A program made the translations under genes and the position numbers. Under the pieces are notes generated by a model. The model was not told the DNA's origin. It ran no database searches and saw only the letters and a list, made by a program, of their open reading frames with translations. From NCBI GenBank assembly GCA_964430755.1, contig CAYSFT010000002.1, positions 34,362 to 98,361 of the forward strand: DNA of 64,000 nucleotides, written 5' to 3'. This document shows positions 31,918 through 40,923 of the stretch, piece after piece. The DNA is from Flemingiibacterium sp964430755 (GTDB taxonomy: Bacteria; Bacillota; Clostridia; Oscillospirales; CAG-272). Numbering within the stretch: the stretch's first letter is position 1; every line of letters starts with the position of its first letter.

Positions 31918-33202
31918 CACATTCACCGTCTTTTTTTACTCTGTATCGGTCGTATTGTCCGCGTGTTTTTGCGTCAACCGTTGCACGAACAGTAACAACT
32001 TCACTTCCGTAGTCGATATCAATAATCTCCGCCGAGGCATACAGTCGGTTTACGACGCCTGCGTCTGCGTTCGGGATGATGAAGGTCTCATCAGTTTTAC
32101 CGTTCTGTACCATCGCTTCGAGCTTGTTTATCAGCTCGTCAAGTCCTTCGCCCGTCAGTGCTGACACTGCAACCGAGTTTTTGTCGGGATCGAGCGCCAA
32201 GTGACCGAAACCAAACTCTGCCTGATCGCATTTGTTGTAAACGTACAGTGTTGGTTTATCTTTGGTATATTCGGACTTTTCCATGAGCTCGGACAGAAGT
32301 TTTTCTGTTACCTCAAGCTGGTTCATTGCTTCGGGATCGGATGCGTCGATTATGATCATGATTATATCTGCCCAGACTGCTTCATCAAGCGTCGATTTGA
32401 ATGCCTTTATGAGATGATGCGGCAGGTTGCGGATGAAGCCGACGGTATCCGTGAGCAGGATGTCGACGCCGCAGGGAAGTGTGAATTTTCTTGTTGTGGT
32501 GTCGAGCGTTGCGAAAAGCTTATCTTCTGCGAGGATGCCTGCGTCGGTGAGCTTGTTGAGAAGTGTTGATTTGCCTGCGTTTGTGTAGCCGACAATTGAT
32601 ACTTTAGTTATGCCGGAACGCTCTCGTGCTTTACGCTTTGTGAGTCTGCCGCGCTCAAGGTCGTCAAGCTCGGCGTTCAGCTGTTCCTCGCGACGCTTTA
32701 AGTGACGTCTGTCGATTTCGAGCTTGGATTCACCCGGACCGCGTGTACCGATACCGCCGCCGAGTCGGGAAAGCTCTGTACCTTTACCTGTAAGTCGCGG
32801 TGCGGTATATTTAAGCTGTGCAAGCTCAACCTGGAGCTTACCCTCGGCAGACGTTGCATGGAGAGCAAATATATCAAGTATAAGCATGGAACGGTCGAGA
32901 ACACGCACGTCACAGTCGATGCCGTCCTCGATGTTGCGAATCTGCATTGGCGAGAGCTCGAGGTCGAAGATGACGAGCTTGATATCGTTTGCCTTGCAAA
33001 GGTCGGACAGCTCCACAAGCTTACCGCTTCCGATGCAGGTGCGATTATTCGGCGAGTCGAGCGACTGTATCATTTTCGCGAATACACTGCCGCCTGCTGT
33101 GTCGAGTAATCTTTCAAGCTCAGCAAGCGAGGTTTCACATTCGCCGTCCTTCATTTTATCTGTATTGACCGCGACAAGCACGGCTCTTTCGAAATCTTCC
33201 AT
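31892..33202 (-). CDS. hflX: GTPase HflX
   Basis: 436 residues; a ribosome-binding GTPase that splits stalled or heat-damaged ribosomes. The HflX N-terminal region (about 1-195) includes TAPRLTGKGTELSRLGGGIGTRGPGE. The G domain follows: G1 GYTNAGKSTLLNKL, G3 DTVGFI, G4 NKCD. A C-terminal domain ends in an acidic tail (EEDEEY). GGAGGT lies before the ATG. Operon with yigZ. Confidence 0.93.
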   Translation of the reverse strand: MEDFERAVLVAVNTDKMKDGECETSLAELERLLDTAGGSVFAKMIQSLDSPNNRTCIGSGKLVELSDLCKANDIKLVIFDLELSPMQIRNIEDGIDCDVRVLDRSMLILDIFALHATSAEGKLQVELAQLKYTAPRLTGKGTELSRLGGGIGTRGPGESKLEIDRRHLKRREEQLNAELDDLERGRLTKRKARERSGITKVSIVGYTNAGKSTLLNKLTDAGILAEDKLFATLDTTTRKFTLPCGVDILLTDTVGFIRNLPHHLIKAFKSTLDEAVWADIIMIIIDASDPEAMNQLEVTEKLLSELMEKSEYTKDKPTLYVYNKCDQAEFGFGHLALDPDKNSVAVSALTGEGLDELINKLEAMVQNGKTDETFIIPNADAGVVNRLYASAEIIDIDYGSEVVTVRATVDAKTRGQYDRYRVKKDGECDGEEDEEY

Positions 33203-33240
33203 GGTTTGTACCTCCGTATGGGTGTTTCAGAAAACGAAAA

Positions 33241-33280
33241 AGGGATATGAAGCCGCCAAAAAAAGACGCTTCATACCCCA
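33241..33280 (-). terminator. Terminator of rpmE
   Basis: On the minus strand GGGGTATGAAGC pairs with GCTTCATATCCC (12 pairs, one G-U), then TTTTTCGTTTT. Confidence 0.85.
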
Positions 33281-33294
33281 AAAGAACGAAATAA

Positions 33295-33498
33295 TTATTT
33301 CGCCTGTTCAAGACGCTTCTTGAACTTATCTACACGACCGCCTGCATCAACGAGCTTCTGCTTGCCGGTGAAGAACGGATGGCACTTAGAGCAAATTTCA
33401 ACTCTCATGTCGCCCTTGGTAGAACGGGTTACAACGGTTTCGCCGCAAGCGCACTTAATTGTAACTTCCTTGTATTCGGGATGGATTCCTTCCTTCAT
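33295..33498 (-). CDS. rpmE: 50S ribosomal protein L31, zinc-binding type
   Basis: 67 residues from the ATG at 33498 (GAGGTG upstream). A 21-residue in-frame extension crosses the leader hairpin and is not real. MKEGIHPEYKEV is the usual opening. Cysteines in KCACGE and EICSKCHPFF mark the zinc-binding (C+) form. Confidence 0.95.
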   Translation of the reverse strand: MKEGIHPEYKEVTIKCACGETVVTRSTKGDMRVEICSKCHPFFTGKQKLVDAGGRVDKFKKRLEQAK

Positions 33499-33523
33499 GA
33501 TAAACACCTCACATAAAATATTT

Positions 33524-33541
33524 GCATGGATTTTGCCATGC
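33524..33541 (-). promoter_or_regulatory. Leader hairpin of rpmE
   Basis: GCATGG/CCATGC (6 bp, 6-nt loop) between promoter and start codon. It may serve control of L31 synthesis. Confidence 0.4.
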
Positions 33542-33561
33542 GGTTTTATATCATACACCAT

Positions 33562-33590
33562 AGTATAACATATTTTTTCATAAATTGCAA
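33562..33590 (-). promoter_or_regulatory. Promoter of rpmE
   Basis: On the minus strand TTGCAA (33585-33590), 17-nt spacer, TATACT (33562-33567). Confidence 0.7.
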
Positions 33591-33629
33591 TAGGTTTTTG
33601 AAAAAAACTTGATTTTATTTGATTTTTAT

Positions 33630-34820
33630 CTAATCCGAGTTGATGCTGCTGTAAGAATTGACATATGTTCTCGGTACGCGCGCGGAAATTCCGCTGATCA
33701 GCTCATACGAGATGGTTCCCATCATCTCGGCGAGTTTATCGGCACGTACACGTTCATCCGCACCGATGAGCGTTGCAATAGAGTCGATTTTGGCGCTCGG
33801 AATATCGGTAACGTCCACCATCAGCTGATCCATGCAGACACGGCCGAGGATCGGTGCGTATTTTTCATCAATAACAACGCCTGCCTTGTTTGAAAGCAGT
33901 CTCGGATAACCGTCTGCATATCCGATGGGAAGCGTTGCAACCCTTGTTTCACGGGTGGTCACGTAAGTGTGTCCATAGCTGATTCCCGTGCCTGCAGGGA
34001 GCGTTTTAATTGCAGTTATACGTGTTCTGACTGCCATTGCAGGCTTTAAGTGAAGTACACGCTTTGTTTCCGGCGACGGATAATAACCGTACAGACTGAT
34101 TCCCTCGCGCACAAGGTCGTATTTATTGGTAAATTCGGATTCGGTCAGCGCCGCACTGTTGCAGAGGCTCATATGTGTTGGGCGAATACCGTGCTCGTCG
34201 AGTTTCTTTATAAAATCATCGAAAATTGCCGTTTGATTCAGTGCTGATGCTTTATCGTACTGATCGGCGCAGGCTAAGTGACTGAATATTCCGTCGATTT
34301 TTATATTTGCGAGTCTGCTGATTTCCTCGGCGAGCTTGATACCTTCTGCCGTTTTTTCGGGAGTTGTGCACTCGATTCCGATGCGTGACATTCCGGTATC
34401 GCATACGAGGAAGCAGGGAACGGTTACGCTGTGCAGGACTGCCGCCGCGGAAAGTGCACGTGCCGATTCGAGCTGAAATATACTCGGTATAACATTTTTA
34501 TATCGCACCAATTCGCCGTAAAGCGAGGGATGTATTTCACTTAAAATGAGGATTTTTGATTTTATTCCCGATTCGATAAGTGTGATGGCTTCGGGTAAGG
34601 TTGCAACGGCAAAAAAATCGGCACTGCAGTATTTTTCAAGCTCTGCGGCAACTGTAACTGCGCCGTGACCGTATGCATTCGCCTTGACAACGGCGACCAT
34701 TTTTGCACCGTGCGAGCTTGCATATGCGGCAGCAGAGTTATAATTCTGACGTATGGCGGCAAGGTCGATCTCCGCCCATGTGCGAGTCATTTTTATATCT
34801 ATTCCCATTTTGGATTTCAT
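33630..34820 (-). CDS. alr: Alanine racemase
   Basis: 396 residues; PLP enzyme making D-alanine for peptidoglycan. The PLP lysine is in VVKANAYGHG (about 46-55), and the second catalytic Tyr is in GISYGHTYVT. GAAGGGA lies just before the ATG at 34820. A later ATG (MTRTWAEID) is possible and would give about 386 residues. Confidence 0.94.
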   Translation of the reverse strand: MKSKMGIDIKMTRTWAEIDLAAIRQNYNSAAAYASSHGAKMVAVVKANAYGHGAVTVAAELEKYCSADFFAVATLPEAITLIESGIKSKILILSEIHPSLYGELVRYKNVIPSIFQLESARALSAAAVLHSVTVPCFLVCDTGMSRIGIECTTPEKTAEGIKLAEEISRLANIKIDGIFSHLACADQYDKASALNQTAIFDDFIKKLDEHGIRPTHMSLCNSAALTESEFTNKYDLVREGISLYGYYPSPETKRVLHLKPAMAVRTRITAIKTLPAGTGISYGHTYVTTRETRVATLPIGYADGYPRLLSNKAGVVIDEKYAPILGRVCMDQLMVDVTDIPSAKIDSIATLIGADERVRADKLAEMMGTISYELISGISARVPRTYVNSYSSINSD

Positions 34821-34848
34821 GACTCCCTTCTTTGGTTTGAAATATTAC

Positions 34849-34875
34849 AGCACAATGCTTTTTGCACCGTGCTGA
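34849..34875 (-). other. Intercistronic hairpin upstream of alr
   Basis: CAGCACGGTGC pairs with GCATTGTGCTG (11 pairs, two G-U) around AAAAA. No good T run on the minus strand; may be a weak terminator of the preceding operon or a processing site. Confidence 0.4.
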
Positions 34876-34903
34876 TTTTGATTATAATCTTTAATTTTGT
34901 TTT

Positions 34904-35785
34904 TTATTCGTCATCACCGAACAAATCTCGCCACTGTATCTCGGCAAACCTATACTGCGCCTCGGCTGTATAATGAATACCGTCGTGGAAAATACCGTGT
35001 GACGGCTTTTCGTCTGTATAAAATTCGGTTTTACTCATGTCGATGACCTTGCAGTTGTCGAAATATTCGGTGAATCCGTCGAAAATATCGCTCATTCTCT
35101 TGATGCGGCTTGCCTCAAAGCTTTCGGTAAGAGGGCGGTAAAGATACAGCGGTATGCCCTTGCCGAGCTTATCCGAGCCGAGGGCAGTGAAGAATCCCCA
35201 AAAGAGATTCTTGAAATTATCTTCGGCTTCGTTAAGTGCCTTTGATCCGGTGTGACATTCTTTTTCGTACTGATTCCAATGGAGTCCGATAACCTGAGGG
35301 TGTTTTCCACTTGCGATAAGATTTACTGTTGCAAGCGAGAGAATTTCCGTTGTGAGCGGATAAAGCGAAATGTCGCATTCGCCGAGTACTCCGGGCTTGA
35401 TAATCGGTTCACGAAGCGGATACCACATATTTCCCGAGCGCGATTCATACTGCGCGATGCCCTGTGCGCCGATTGAGATCTGTATTACATAAAGATCGGG
35501 CAGGTCAGTGCCACCGTCGATTGCAGACTGCCACATTGCGGCGAAATAGTTTGCAAGGCAGCAGGTGTCGTCCTGGGTTTCGCCGAGGTTCATGCCGTCT
35601 GAAGTGAAGCCGCTCCAAGTGATGTCGTCAAGACCGTATGCCTGATTGTATTCGCGGTTAAGACCGTGGACGTTTTTAAGCGGCGTATGTATAAGCTGTT
35701 CTTCCGGCAGGTGGGTGCCGTGTGCGTGTGCGTTGGATTGACCGAGTACGACAAGGATCGGTGCATCGTTTTTTTCAAATACCAT
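34904..35785 (-). CDS. SGNH-type carbohydrate esterase-like protein (sialate acetylesterase group)
   Basis: 293 residues without a signal peptide, so probably cytoplasmic. The GQSN motif with the catalytic Ser is in VVLGQSNAHAHG (about 12-23), the conserved Gly-Ala-Gln in ISIGAQGIAQYESRSG, and the Asp-His pair in FHDGIHYTAEAQ near the C-terminus. Its ATG overlaps the stop of the acyl-CoA synthetase gene by one base (TAATG), so it is translationally coupled to it. Substrate unknown. Confidence 0.7.
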   Translation of the reverse strand: MVFEKNDAPILVVLGQSNAHAHGTHLPEEQLIHTPLKNVHGLNREYNQAYGLDDITWSGFTSDGMNLGETQDDTCCLANYFAAMWQSAIDGGTDLPDLYVIQISIGAQGIAQYESRSGNMWYPLREPIIKPGVLGECDISLYPLTTEILSLATVNLIASGKHPQVIGLHWNQYEKECHTGSKALNEAEDNFKNLFWGFFTALGSDKLGKGIPLYLYRPLTESFEASRIKRMSDIFDGFTEYFDNCKVIDMSKTEFYTDEKPSHGIFHDGIHYTAEAQYRFAEIQWRDLFGDDE

Positions 35786-37473
35786 TATTTCTTCTCCGCG
35801 TCGTTCTGACGGATCTCAACACGGCGTATCTTGCCGCTTGTAGTTTTCGGAAGCTCGTCAACAAACTCGACAACACGAGGATACTTGTAAGGCGCAGTTG
35901 TCACTTTAACGTGAGTCTGAAGCTCCTTCTTAAGTTCGTCTCCGGCTTTATCTTTCCAGCCCTTTGCGAGTACGATAGTTGCCTTAACGACCTGACCGCG
36001 TACGGGATCGGGTACGGCTGTAACCGCACATTCAAGTACGGCAGGATGTGTCATAAGTGCGCTCTCAACCTCGAACGGGCCGATACGGTAACCCGAGCAC
36101 TTGATAACGTCATCGTTTCTGCCCTCGAACCAGAAGTAACCGTCCGAGTCGCGCCATGCCATGTCACCGGTGTTGTAAACGCCGTTTTTCCAGGAGCGTG
36201 CCATAGCTTCTGGAGCGTTGTAATATTCCATGAAAAGTCCCGTCGGATGGTCGCCTGCGTTCTTTATAACGATTGAACCGACGATACCGTCCTCGCAGGA
36301 GTTGCCGTCCTCGTCAACGATGTCGATGTCATATATCGGCGCAGGTTTTCCTGTGGAGCCGACCTTGATCTCGTCCCAGCCGTAGTTTGCGAGAATGACT
36401 GTCGTTTCTGTCTGACCGAAGCCCTCGTAAATGGTGTGTCCCGTTGCTTCCTTGAAGCGTTTTACGACTTCGGGGTTGAGAGGCTCACCTGCTGTACCGC
36501 AGTGATGGAGAGTTGAGAAGTCACAGCCCGACAGATCCTCTTTGATGAGGAAGCGGTAGATTGTGGGCGGTGCACAGAATGTGGTCAGCTTTAAGTGGTC
36601 AATTGCCGCAAGCAGCTTTGCAGGGACGAATTTGTCTGTGTCATATGCGACGTTTACAGCTCCGCAGATCCACTGACCGTAAATCTTACCCCATGCAAAT
36701 TTTGCCCAGCCTGAATCGGAAACGGTGAGGTGTCTGCCCTCGTCCTCAACCTTCTGCCAATAATGCGCGGTCGTGATGTGACCGAGAGGGTAGAGGAAGT
36801 TATGAGTTAACATCTTGGGCATACCCGATGTACCCGATGTGAAGTACATGAGCATGGTGTCGAGATTCTTTGTTGCCGCGTCACCTGTGGGACGTGTCCA
36901 TACGGCAGAGGCTTCACTTGTAATCTTTCTCATATCGAGAAATTCATCGCCAAAGCGTTCGCTGATGCCGTCGCCGACAAGTCCGACATGACGGAGAGTT
37001 GTACATTTTTCGCGACAGTTGCGGATATGCGAGATAATAACGTCATCCTCTGCGGCGATAAGCATACGCACCTCTGCGGCCTCACAGCGGTAAACGATAT
37101 CCTTTTCTGTGAGCTGGAAGGATGCGGGAATTGCAACAGCTCCCATTTTGCAGAGTGCGACAAGAGTGAACCAGACCTCGGGACGCTGCTTTAAGATGAG
37201 CATTACACGCTCGCCCTTTTTGATACCGAGCGCGGTGAGTACGTTTGCGATACGGTCTGACTGCTCTTTAATGTCACCGAATGTGAAATGCTTTTCCTCA
37301 CCGTCATCGTTGAGCCAGATGAGCGCAGGCTTCGAGGGTTCAAGGCGAGCGTATTCGTCAACGATATCGTAACCGAAGTTAAAGCTTTCGGGAATGTTTA
37401 ATTTATAGTTTTTCTTGAAATCCTCGTAGCTCTCGAAGTCGATGCGAGGCAGATATTTTGATAAGAAGTTCAT
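35785..37473 (-). CDS. AMP-forming acyl-CoA synthetase (acetyl/medium-chain type)
   Basis: 562 residues of the ANL superfamily; activates a carboxylate with ATP and CoA. The A3 motif is YFTSGTSGMPKMLTHN (about 211-226), A5 is YEGFGQTETT, A7 is NTGDMAWRDSDGYFWFEGR, and the acetylatable Lys is in PKTTSGKIRRVEIR. Best matches by pattern are ACSM-like medium-chain or acetyl-CoA synthetases; chain length is not determinable. Middle gene of a three-gene operon with an XRE-cupin regulator upstream. Confidence 0.88.
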   Translation of the reverse strand: MNFLSKYLPRIDFESYEDFKKNYKLNIPESFNFGYDIVDEYARLEPSKPALIWLNDDGEEKHFTFGDIKEQSDRIANVLTALGIKKGERVMLILKQRPEVWFTLVALCKMGAVAIPASFQLTEKDIVYRCEAAEVRMLIAAEDDVIISHIRNCREKCTTLRHVGLVGDGISERFGDEFLDMRKITSEASAVWTRPTGDAATKNLDTMLMYFTSGTSGMPKMLTHNFLYPLGHITTAHYWQKVEDEGRHLTVSDSGWAKFAWGKIYGQWICGAVNVAYDTDKFVPAKLLAAIDHLKLTTFCAPPTIYRFLIKEDLSGCDFSTLHHCGTAGEPLNPEVVKRFKEATGHTIYEGFGQTETTVILANYGWDEIKVGSTGKPAPIYDIDIVDEDGNSCEDGIVGSIVIKNAGDHPTGLFMEYYNAPEAMARSWKNGVYNTGDMAWRDSDGYFWFEGRNDDVIKCSGYRIGPFEVESALMTHPAVLECAVTAVPDPVRGQVVKATIVLAKGWKDKAGDELKKELQTHVKVTTAPYKYPRVVEFVDELPKTTSGKIRRVEIRQNDAEKK

Positions 37474-37491
37474 TTTTTCGAATCCTTTTTA

Positions 37492-38055
37492 TTATTTTCT
37501 TTTCATGTTTTCGTTGATGACAGTGAGGAATTTGGACACCGTTCCGATAGCACGCTGACTGTGCGGAATGGTCGGGTTAAAATAAATGGAATCGCCTGCG
37601 CGCAGTATATATTCATGACCTGCGAGCTGTACTGCAACGGTACCCTCAAGCACCATATTGAACTCCTGACCCGCGTGTGTAACGAGATCGGGAGTTTTGC
37701 TGTTCGGATCGAGAGTGACGATCATCGGCTCCATTTCACGGTCAATATAATTATATGCAAGCGATGAGAATTTATAGCCTGCATAGCGCTCAACCTCAAG
37801 ACCGTTGCCCTGACGGACGAGGGTATAGTCAACCATACGCGGCTCGTCACCGAGTAGCAGTACGGTCGGGTCAACGCCGAGCTCTGTCGCTATTGCATAA
37901 AGCTTTCCGATTGGAATATCACATTCGGCGTTTTCATATGAATCGTACACCTCACGTGTAACACCGATCCTTTCGGCGACGGTATCCGCATCAATATCAA
38001 GTATATCACGAAGCTCACGTACCCTTGCGGCAATTTGTTCAACCTGTGGCAGCAT
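37492..38055 (-). CDS. XRE-family regulator with C-terminal cupin domain
   Basis: 187 residues. The N-terminal helix-turn-helix (about 8-65) reads DIDADTVAERIGVTREVYDSYENAE. The cupin_2 domain (about 105-180) has THAGQEFNMVLEGTVAVQLAGHE and FNPTIPHSQRAI. In Clostridia this regulator often precedes an acyl-CoA synthetase gene, as here. It likely senses a small metabolite and controls its own operon. Confidence 0.9.
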   Translation of the reverse strand: MLPQVEQIAARVRELRDILDIDADTVAERIGVTREVYDSYENAECDIPIGKLYAIATELGVDPTVLLLGDEPRMVDYTLVRQGNGLEVERYAGYKFSSLAYNYIDREMEPMIVTLDPNSKTPDLVTHAGQEFNMVLEGTVAVQLAGHEYILRAGDSIYFNPTIPHSQRAIGTVSKFLTVINENMKRK

Positions 38056-38096
38056 AACTAATCTTCCTTTCAGAAATAAAAATAATTATCCATTAT

Positions 38097-38125
38097 ATTA
38101 TACCACATAAGAGCGACAATTGCAA
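38097..38125 (-). promoter_or_regulatory. Promoter of the XRE-cupin operon
   Basis: On the minus strand TTGCAA (38120-38125), 17-nt spacer, TATAAT (38097-38102). Confidence 0.7.
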
Positions 38126-38169
38126 GTGGAATTTTACACAAATCGAGGGTGATTCGCCGCTTTAAATAG

Positions 38170-38198
38170 TTGACAGCAACAGAAAAATGATGTATAAT
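38170..38198 (+). promoter_or_regulatory. Promoter of the sugar isomerase/epimerase-like gene
   Basis: TTGACA (38170-38175), 17-nt spacer, TATAAT (38193-38198). Confidence 0.85.
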
Positions 38199-38232
38199 AC
38201 TAAATAATTATGTTAACCAGAGGTGAATATAG

Positions 38233-39096
38233 ATGAAAACTTCAACGGAAATAGCATCATGCGCAAAGCTTATCGGAGAAGAACATACAATTGAGCTTGT
38301 TGCAAAATCCGGATTTGACGCATGGGATTTTTCAATGTTCGATATGGCACGCTATGATTGGAAAAACGAATGTGTTATTAAAAGCACACATCCGCTGGCA
38401 GGTCACGGTTATGCAGATTTTGCAAAGCGCCTTGCACAAGTGGGACGTGACAATGGTATTGAATGTAATCAGTCTCACGCGCCGTTCCCGGTATATTGTA
38501 AGGAGATACGGTCTTTCCTCAAAAGAGCAATTGAATGTACTGCGATTGCAGGAGGAAAAATATGCATAATTCATCCGGATAACAATAAATCACCCGAAGA
38601 AAATGCCGAAATGTATTTCGAACTTCTTCCTTTTGCGAAGGAGCACGGAGTTAAGATCGCCACTGAAAATATGTGGAATTGGTCCAACGAAAAAGGTGAG
38701 GCGACTTTTGCGGCCTGCATGACACCCGAGAGTTTTAATGCGCATCTTGATGCGGTGAATGACGAATCGTTCGTTGCCTGTCTTGATATAGGTCACGCAG
38801 AGATGCGCGGCACGGGAACAAGTGCAGTTGAATTGATTCACGTTCTCGGAAAACGTCTTGGCGCACTTCATATTCACGATAATGACAAGTGGCACGATTT
38901 ACATCAGATCCCGCGTTCTATAGATATAGATTTTGACGCTGTTGTGAAGGCTCTCAAGGAAATCGGATATGATGGCTATTTTACTCTTGAAGCGGATCAG
39001 TATCTCTCAAAGTATACACCGGAAACAGTTCATATCGGAGTGAAGGAACTTGCCGATTCGGCACGGGAGCTGGCGGAGCTTTTTGAAAAGCTGTAA
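38233..39096 (+). CDS. Sugar phosphate isomerase/epimerase-like TIM-barrel protein
   Basis: 287 residues of the AP-endonuclease-2 / xylose-isomerase-like fold. Metal-ligand-type residues appear in SHAPFP, IIHPDNN, ATENMWNWSN, CLDIGHAEM, LHIHDND and LEADQY. Substrate not determinable; most such proteins are sugar or inosose epimerases or dehydratases. Single-gene unit. Confidence 0.82.
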   Translation: MKTSTEIASCAKLIGEEHTIELVAKSGFDAWDFSMFDMARYDWKNECVIKSTHPLAGHGYADFAKRLAQVGRDNGIECNQSHAPFPVYCKEIRSFLKRAIECTAIAGGKICIIHPDNNKSPEENAEMYFELLPFAKEHGVKIATENMWNWSNEKGEATFAACMTPESFNAHLDAVNDESFVACLDIGHAEMRGTGTSAVELIHVLGKRLGALHIHDNDKWHDLHQIPRSIDIDFDAVVKALKEIGYDGYFTLEADQYLSKYTPETVHIGVKELADSARELAELFEKL

Positions 39097-39103
39097 TTCC
39101 ACC

Positions 39104-39136
39104 CAACCGACGGTTGATATCTCCCCATTCAACCGT
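39104..39136. promoter_or_regulatory. Operator-like palindrome plus half-site
   Basis: CAACCG-A-CGGTTG (39104-39116), with a further CAACCGT at 39130-39136, about 60 bases before the HTH gene at 39195. Confidence 0.5.
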
Positions 39137-39194
39137 TAGTGTGTGGATTTTGTCTGCGAAATCGTGTAGAATGTAAGCGAAAGGAGGACGTCAG

Positions 39195-39806
39195 GTGGAT
39201 CAGATCAAAATAGGAAAATTCATCGCCGAGTGCAGAAAAAAGCAGGGGCTTACCCAAATGCAGCTCGCCGAAAAAATGAATGTTACAGACAGAGCCGTAT
39301 CAAAATGGGAAACGGGAAAATCCATGCCCGATTCCTCGATAATGCTCGAGCTTTGCAGTGAGCTGAAAATTACTGTGAACGATTTACTATGTGGGGAGGT
39401 TGTTACAATGAATGATTACAACGAAAAATCGGAGCAAATGCTCCTTGAAATGGTGAAGCAAAAGGAACAGTCCGACAGACAATTGCTGTCGCTTGAGATC
39501 TTGATAGGAACATTTTCGGTTATTATACTTTTGGGCTCCTCGATGGTTGCCGCACTGTTTGAGATGGAAGATTGGCTGCGTGTGCTGATTGCTGTGTCGG
39601 GCTTTGTCATAGGCCTTATCGGAATTATGTTCGCTCTGCGAATCGAGCAGACGGCAGGCTACTATGAATGTGCGAAATGTCATCATAGATATGTTCCTAC
39701 ATTTATGAGTGTGTTGTGGGCGATGCACGGCGGCAGAACAAGATTTATGAAATGCCCGAAATGCGGCAAGATGTCATGGCAGAAAAAGAGAATCAGTAAA
39801 GAATAA
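39195..39806 (+). CDS. HTH regulator with two membrane helices and zinc ribbon
   Basis: 203 residues. An XRE helix-turn-helix (GLTQMQLAEKMNVTDRAVSKWETGKSMP) at about 17-45, a linker, two membrane helices (about 101-121 and 127-147), then a zinc-ribbon tail with CAKCHHRY and CPKCGKMSW. The start is GTG, with AAGGAGG upstream. A membrane-tethered DNA-binding protein is plausible. Target unknown, though a palindrome lies just upstream. Confidence 0.85.
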   Translation: MDQIKIGKFIAECRKKQGLTQMQLAEKMNVTDRAVSKWETGKSMPDSSIMLELCSELKITVNDLLCGEVVTMNDYNEKSEQMLLEMVKQKEQSDRQLLSLEILIGTFSVIILLGSSMVAALFEMEDWLRVLIAVSGFVIGLIGIMFALRIEQTAGYYECAKCHHRYVPTFMSVLWAMHGGRTRFMKCPKCGKMSWQKKRISKE

Positions 39807-39811
39807 AAAAT

Positions 39812-39844
39812 GCCTTCCTCACCTTAAATGATGGGGAAGGCTTT
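39812..39844. terminator. Terminator between convergent genes
   Basis: Stem GCCTTCC/GGAAGGC, with an A6 run on the left (Us on the minus strand) and a short T run on the right. Confidence 0.6.
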
Positions 39845-39856
39845 GCTTCTTGATTG

Positions 39857-40450
39857 TTACAGCATCTCGCGCACACGAAGTGTAACGCCCACGCCGTCTG
39901 CTATGCTTTGACAGATATCAATGTCACTGTCGGGAATCGAGCCGCGTACGACTGACAGAATAACAGTCGGAACATAATCCTTGACACGTCCTGCGAAGTC
40001 GATCAGCGCATCAAACGATGCCTCACCGAACTCGGAGTGACATACATCCTGGTAGCTCTTTGCATTTGCACAGTTAAGGCTTATTGAAACCGTGTCGAAG
40101 CAACCGGCAAATTCGGGAGTGGTGTCGCGCTTGTTTATGAGGTCGGAGTGACCGTTTGTGTTGATGCGTATTTTTATGTTGTGTGCCGATTTGACCTTGC
40201 GGCAGACCCAGAGAATGTCGTCAAGACGCTCTGTCGGTTCACCGTAACCGCAGAATACCAGCTCGGGGTATGAGTTGAGGTCGCGCTTTTCTATATCTTC
40301 AAGAATTTCTTCGCGTGAAGGCTCACGGTCAAGCCAGAGGTCGCCGTAAAGCTCCTCGCCGTGTGAGCGGACGCAGAAATCACAGGAATTTGAACAGCGG
40401 TTTGTTGTGTTGACGTAGAGTGAGTCTCCGACAACGTATGTTATGGTCAT
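39857..40450 (-). CDS. TatD-associated radical SAM protein
   Basis: 197 residues. The radical SAM CX3CX2C motif reads CSNSCDFC (about 18-25), followed by FCGYGEPTERLDD (SAM-binding GEP) and IRINTNGH. The short length, with VRSHGEELYGDLWLDREPS, matches the family known as TatD-associated radical SAM proteins (TIGR04038). No tatD gene is beside it. Substrate unknown. Confidence 0.82.
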   Translation of the reverse strand: MTITYVVGDSLYVNTTNRCSNSCDFCVRSHGEELYGDLWLDREPSREEILEDIEKRDLNSYPELVFCGYGEPTERLDDILWVCRKVKSAHNIKIRINTNGHSDLINKRDTTPEFAGCFDTVSISLNCANAKSYQDVCHSEFGEASFDALIDFAGRVKDYVPTVILSVVRGSIPDSDIDICQSIADGVGVTLRVREML

Positions 40451-40529
40451 GTTATAATCATGGCTTTCGTTTTACGAAAGCTTCCTTTCTATCCTTATTG
40501 GGGGCGGTTTGCGAAGCAAAATCTCGGTC

Positions 40530-40579
40530 TATGACCGAGATAGAACCACAAAAGGTAGTTTGAAATTTATTTTCAAACT
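40530..40579 (-). other. Two stacked perfect hairpins between ferredoxin and radical SAM genes
   Basis: ATCTCGGT/ACCGAGAT (8 bp) and AGTTTGAAA/TTTCAAACT (9 bp). On the minus strand the first is followed by TTTTG, so it may be a second terminator or a leader structure of the radical SAM gene. Confidence 0.5.
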
Positions 40580-40600
40580 TTTCTCCTTATACTTAACAAA

Positions 40601-40623
40601 AACGCCACCGAGAAGGCAGCGTT
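40601..40623 (-). terminator. Terminator of the ferredoxin gene
   Basis: On the minus strand AACGCTGCC pairs with GGTGGCGTT (9 pairs, two wobble), then TTTTG. Confidence 0.75.
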
Positions 40624-40637
40624 TTATGTATCTGAAA

Positions 40638-40808
40638 TTATTCAGCCTTGGGAGCATCAACGGGGCAAGCACCTGCGCAAGCGCCGCATTCGATGCACTC
40701 ATCTGCGTTGATCTCATACTTACCGTCTGCCTCAGCAATGCAGCTTACAGGGCATTCATCAGCACAAGCGCCGCAAGCGATGCAATCATCAGAAATCTTA
40801 TATGCCAT
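40638..40808 (-). CDS. 2[4Fe-4S] ferredoxin
   Basis: 56 residues, MAYKISDDCIACGAC onward. Two classical motifs CX2CX2CX3CP are present (CIACGACADECP and CIECGACAGACP), each lending a cysteine to the other cluster. GGAGGTG lies 9 bases before the ATG. Low-potential electron carrier of clostridial metabolism. Confidence 0.95.
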   Translation of the reverse strand: MAYKISDDCIACGACADECPVSCIAEADGKYEINADECIECGACAGACPVDAPKAE

Positions 40809-40923
40809 TTCAAATACACCTCCGTGTTATAAAATTTGCTTACGTACATATTGTATCACAAAATTTGAAAAATGCAAGGGGTTATACTAAAAGTTCATAG
40901 TATATTCATAAATGACGTAAAAA

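Noticed and set aside
40648..40890. Plus-strand ORF of 80 codons
   Set aside because: Antisense to the 56-residue ferredoxin, which has both cluster motifs and a ribosome site.
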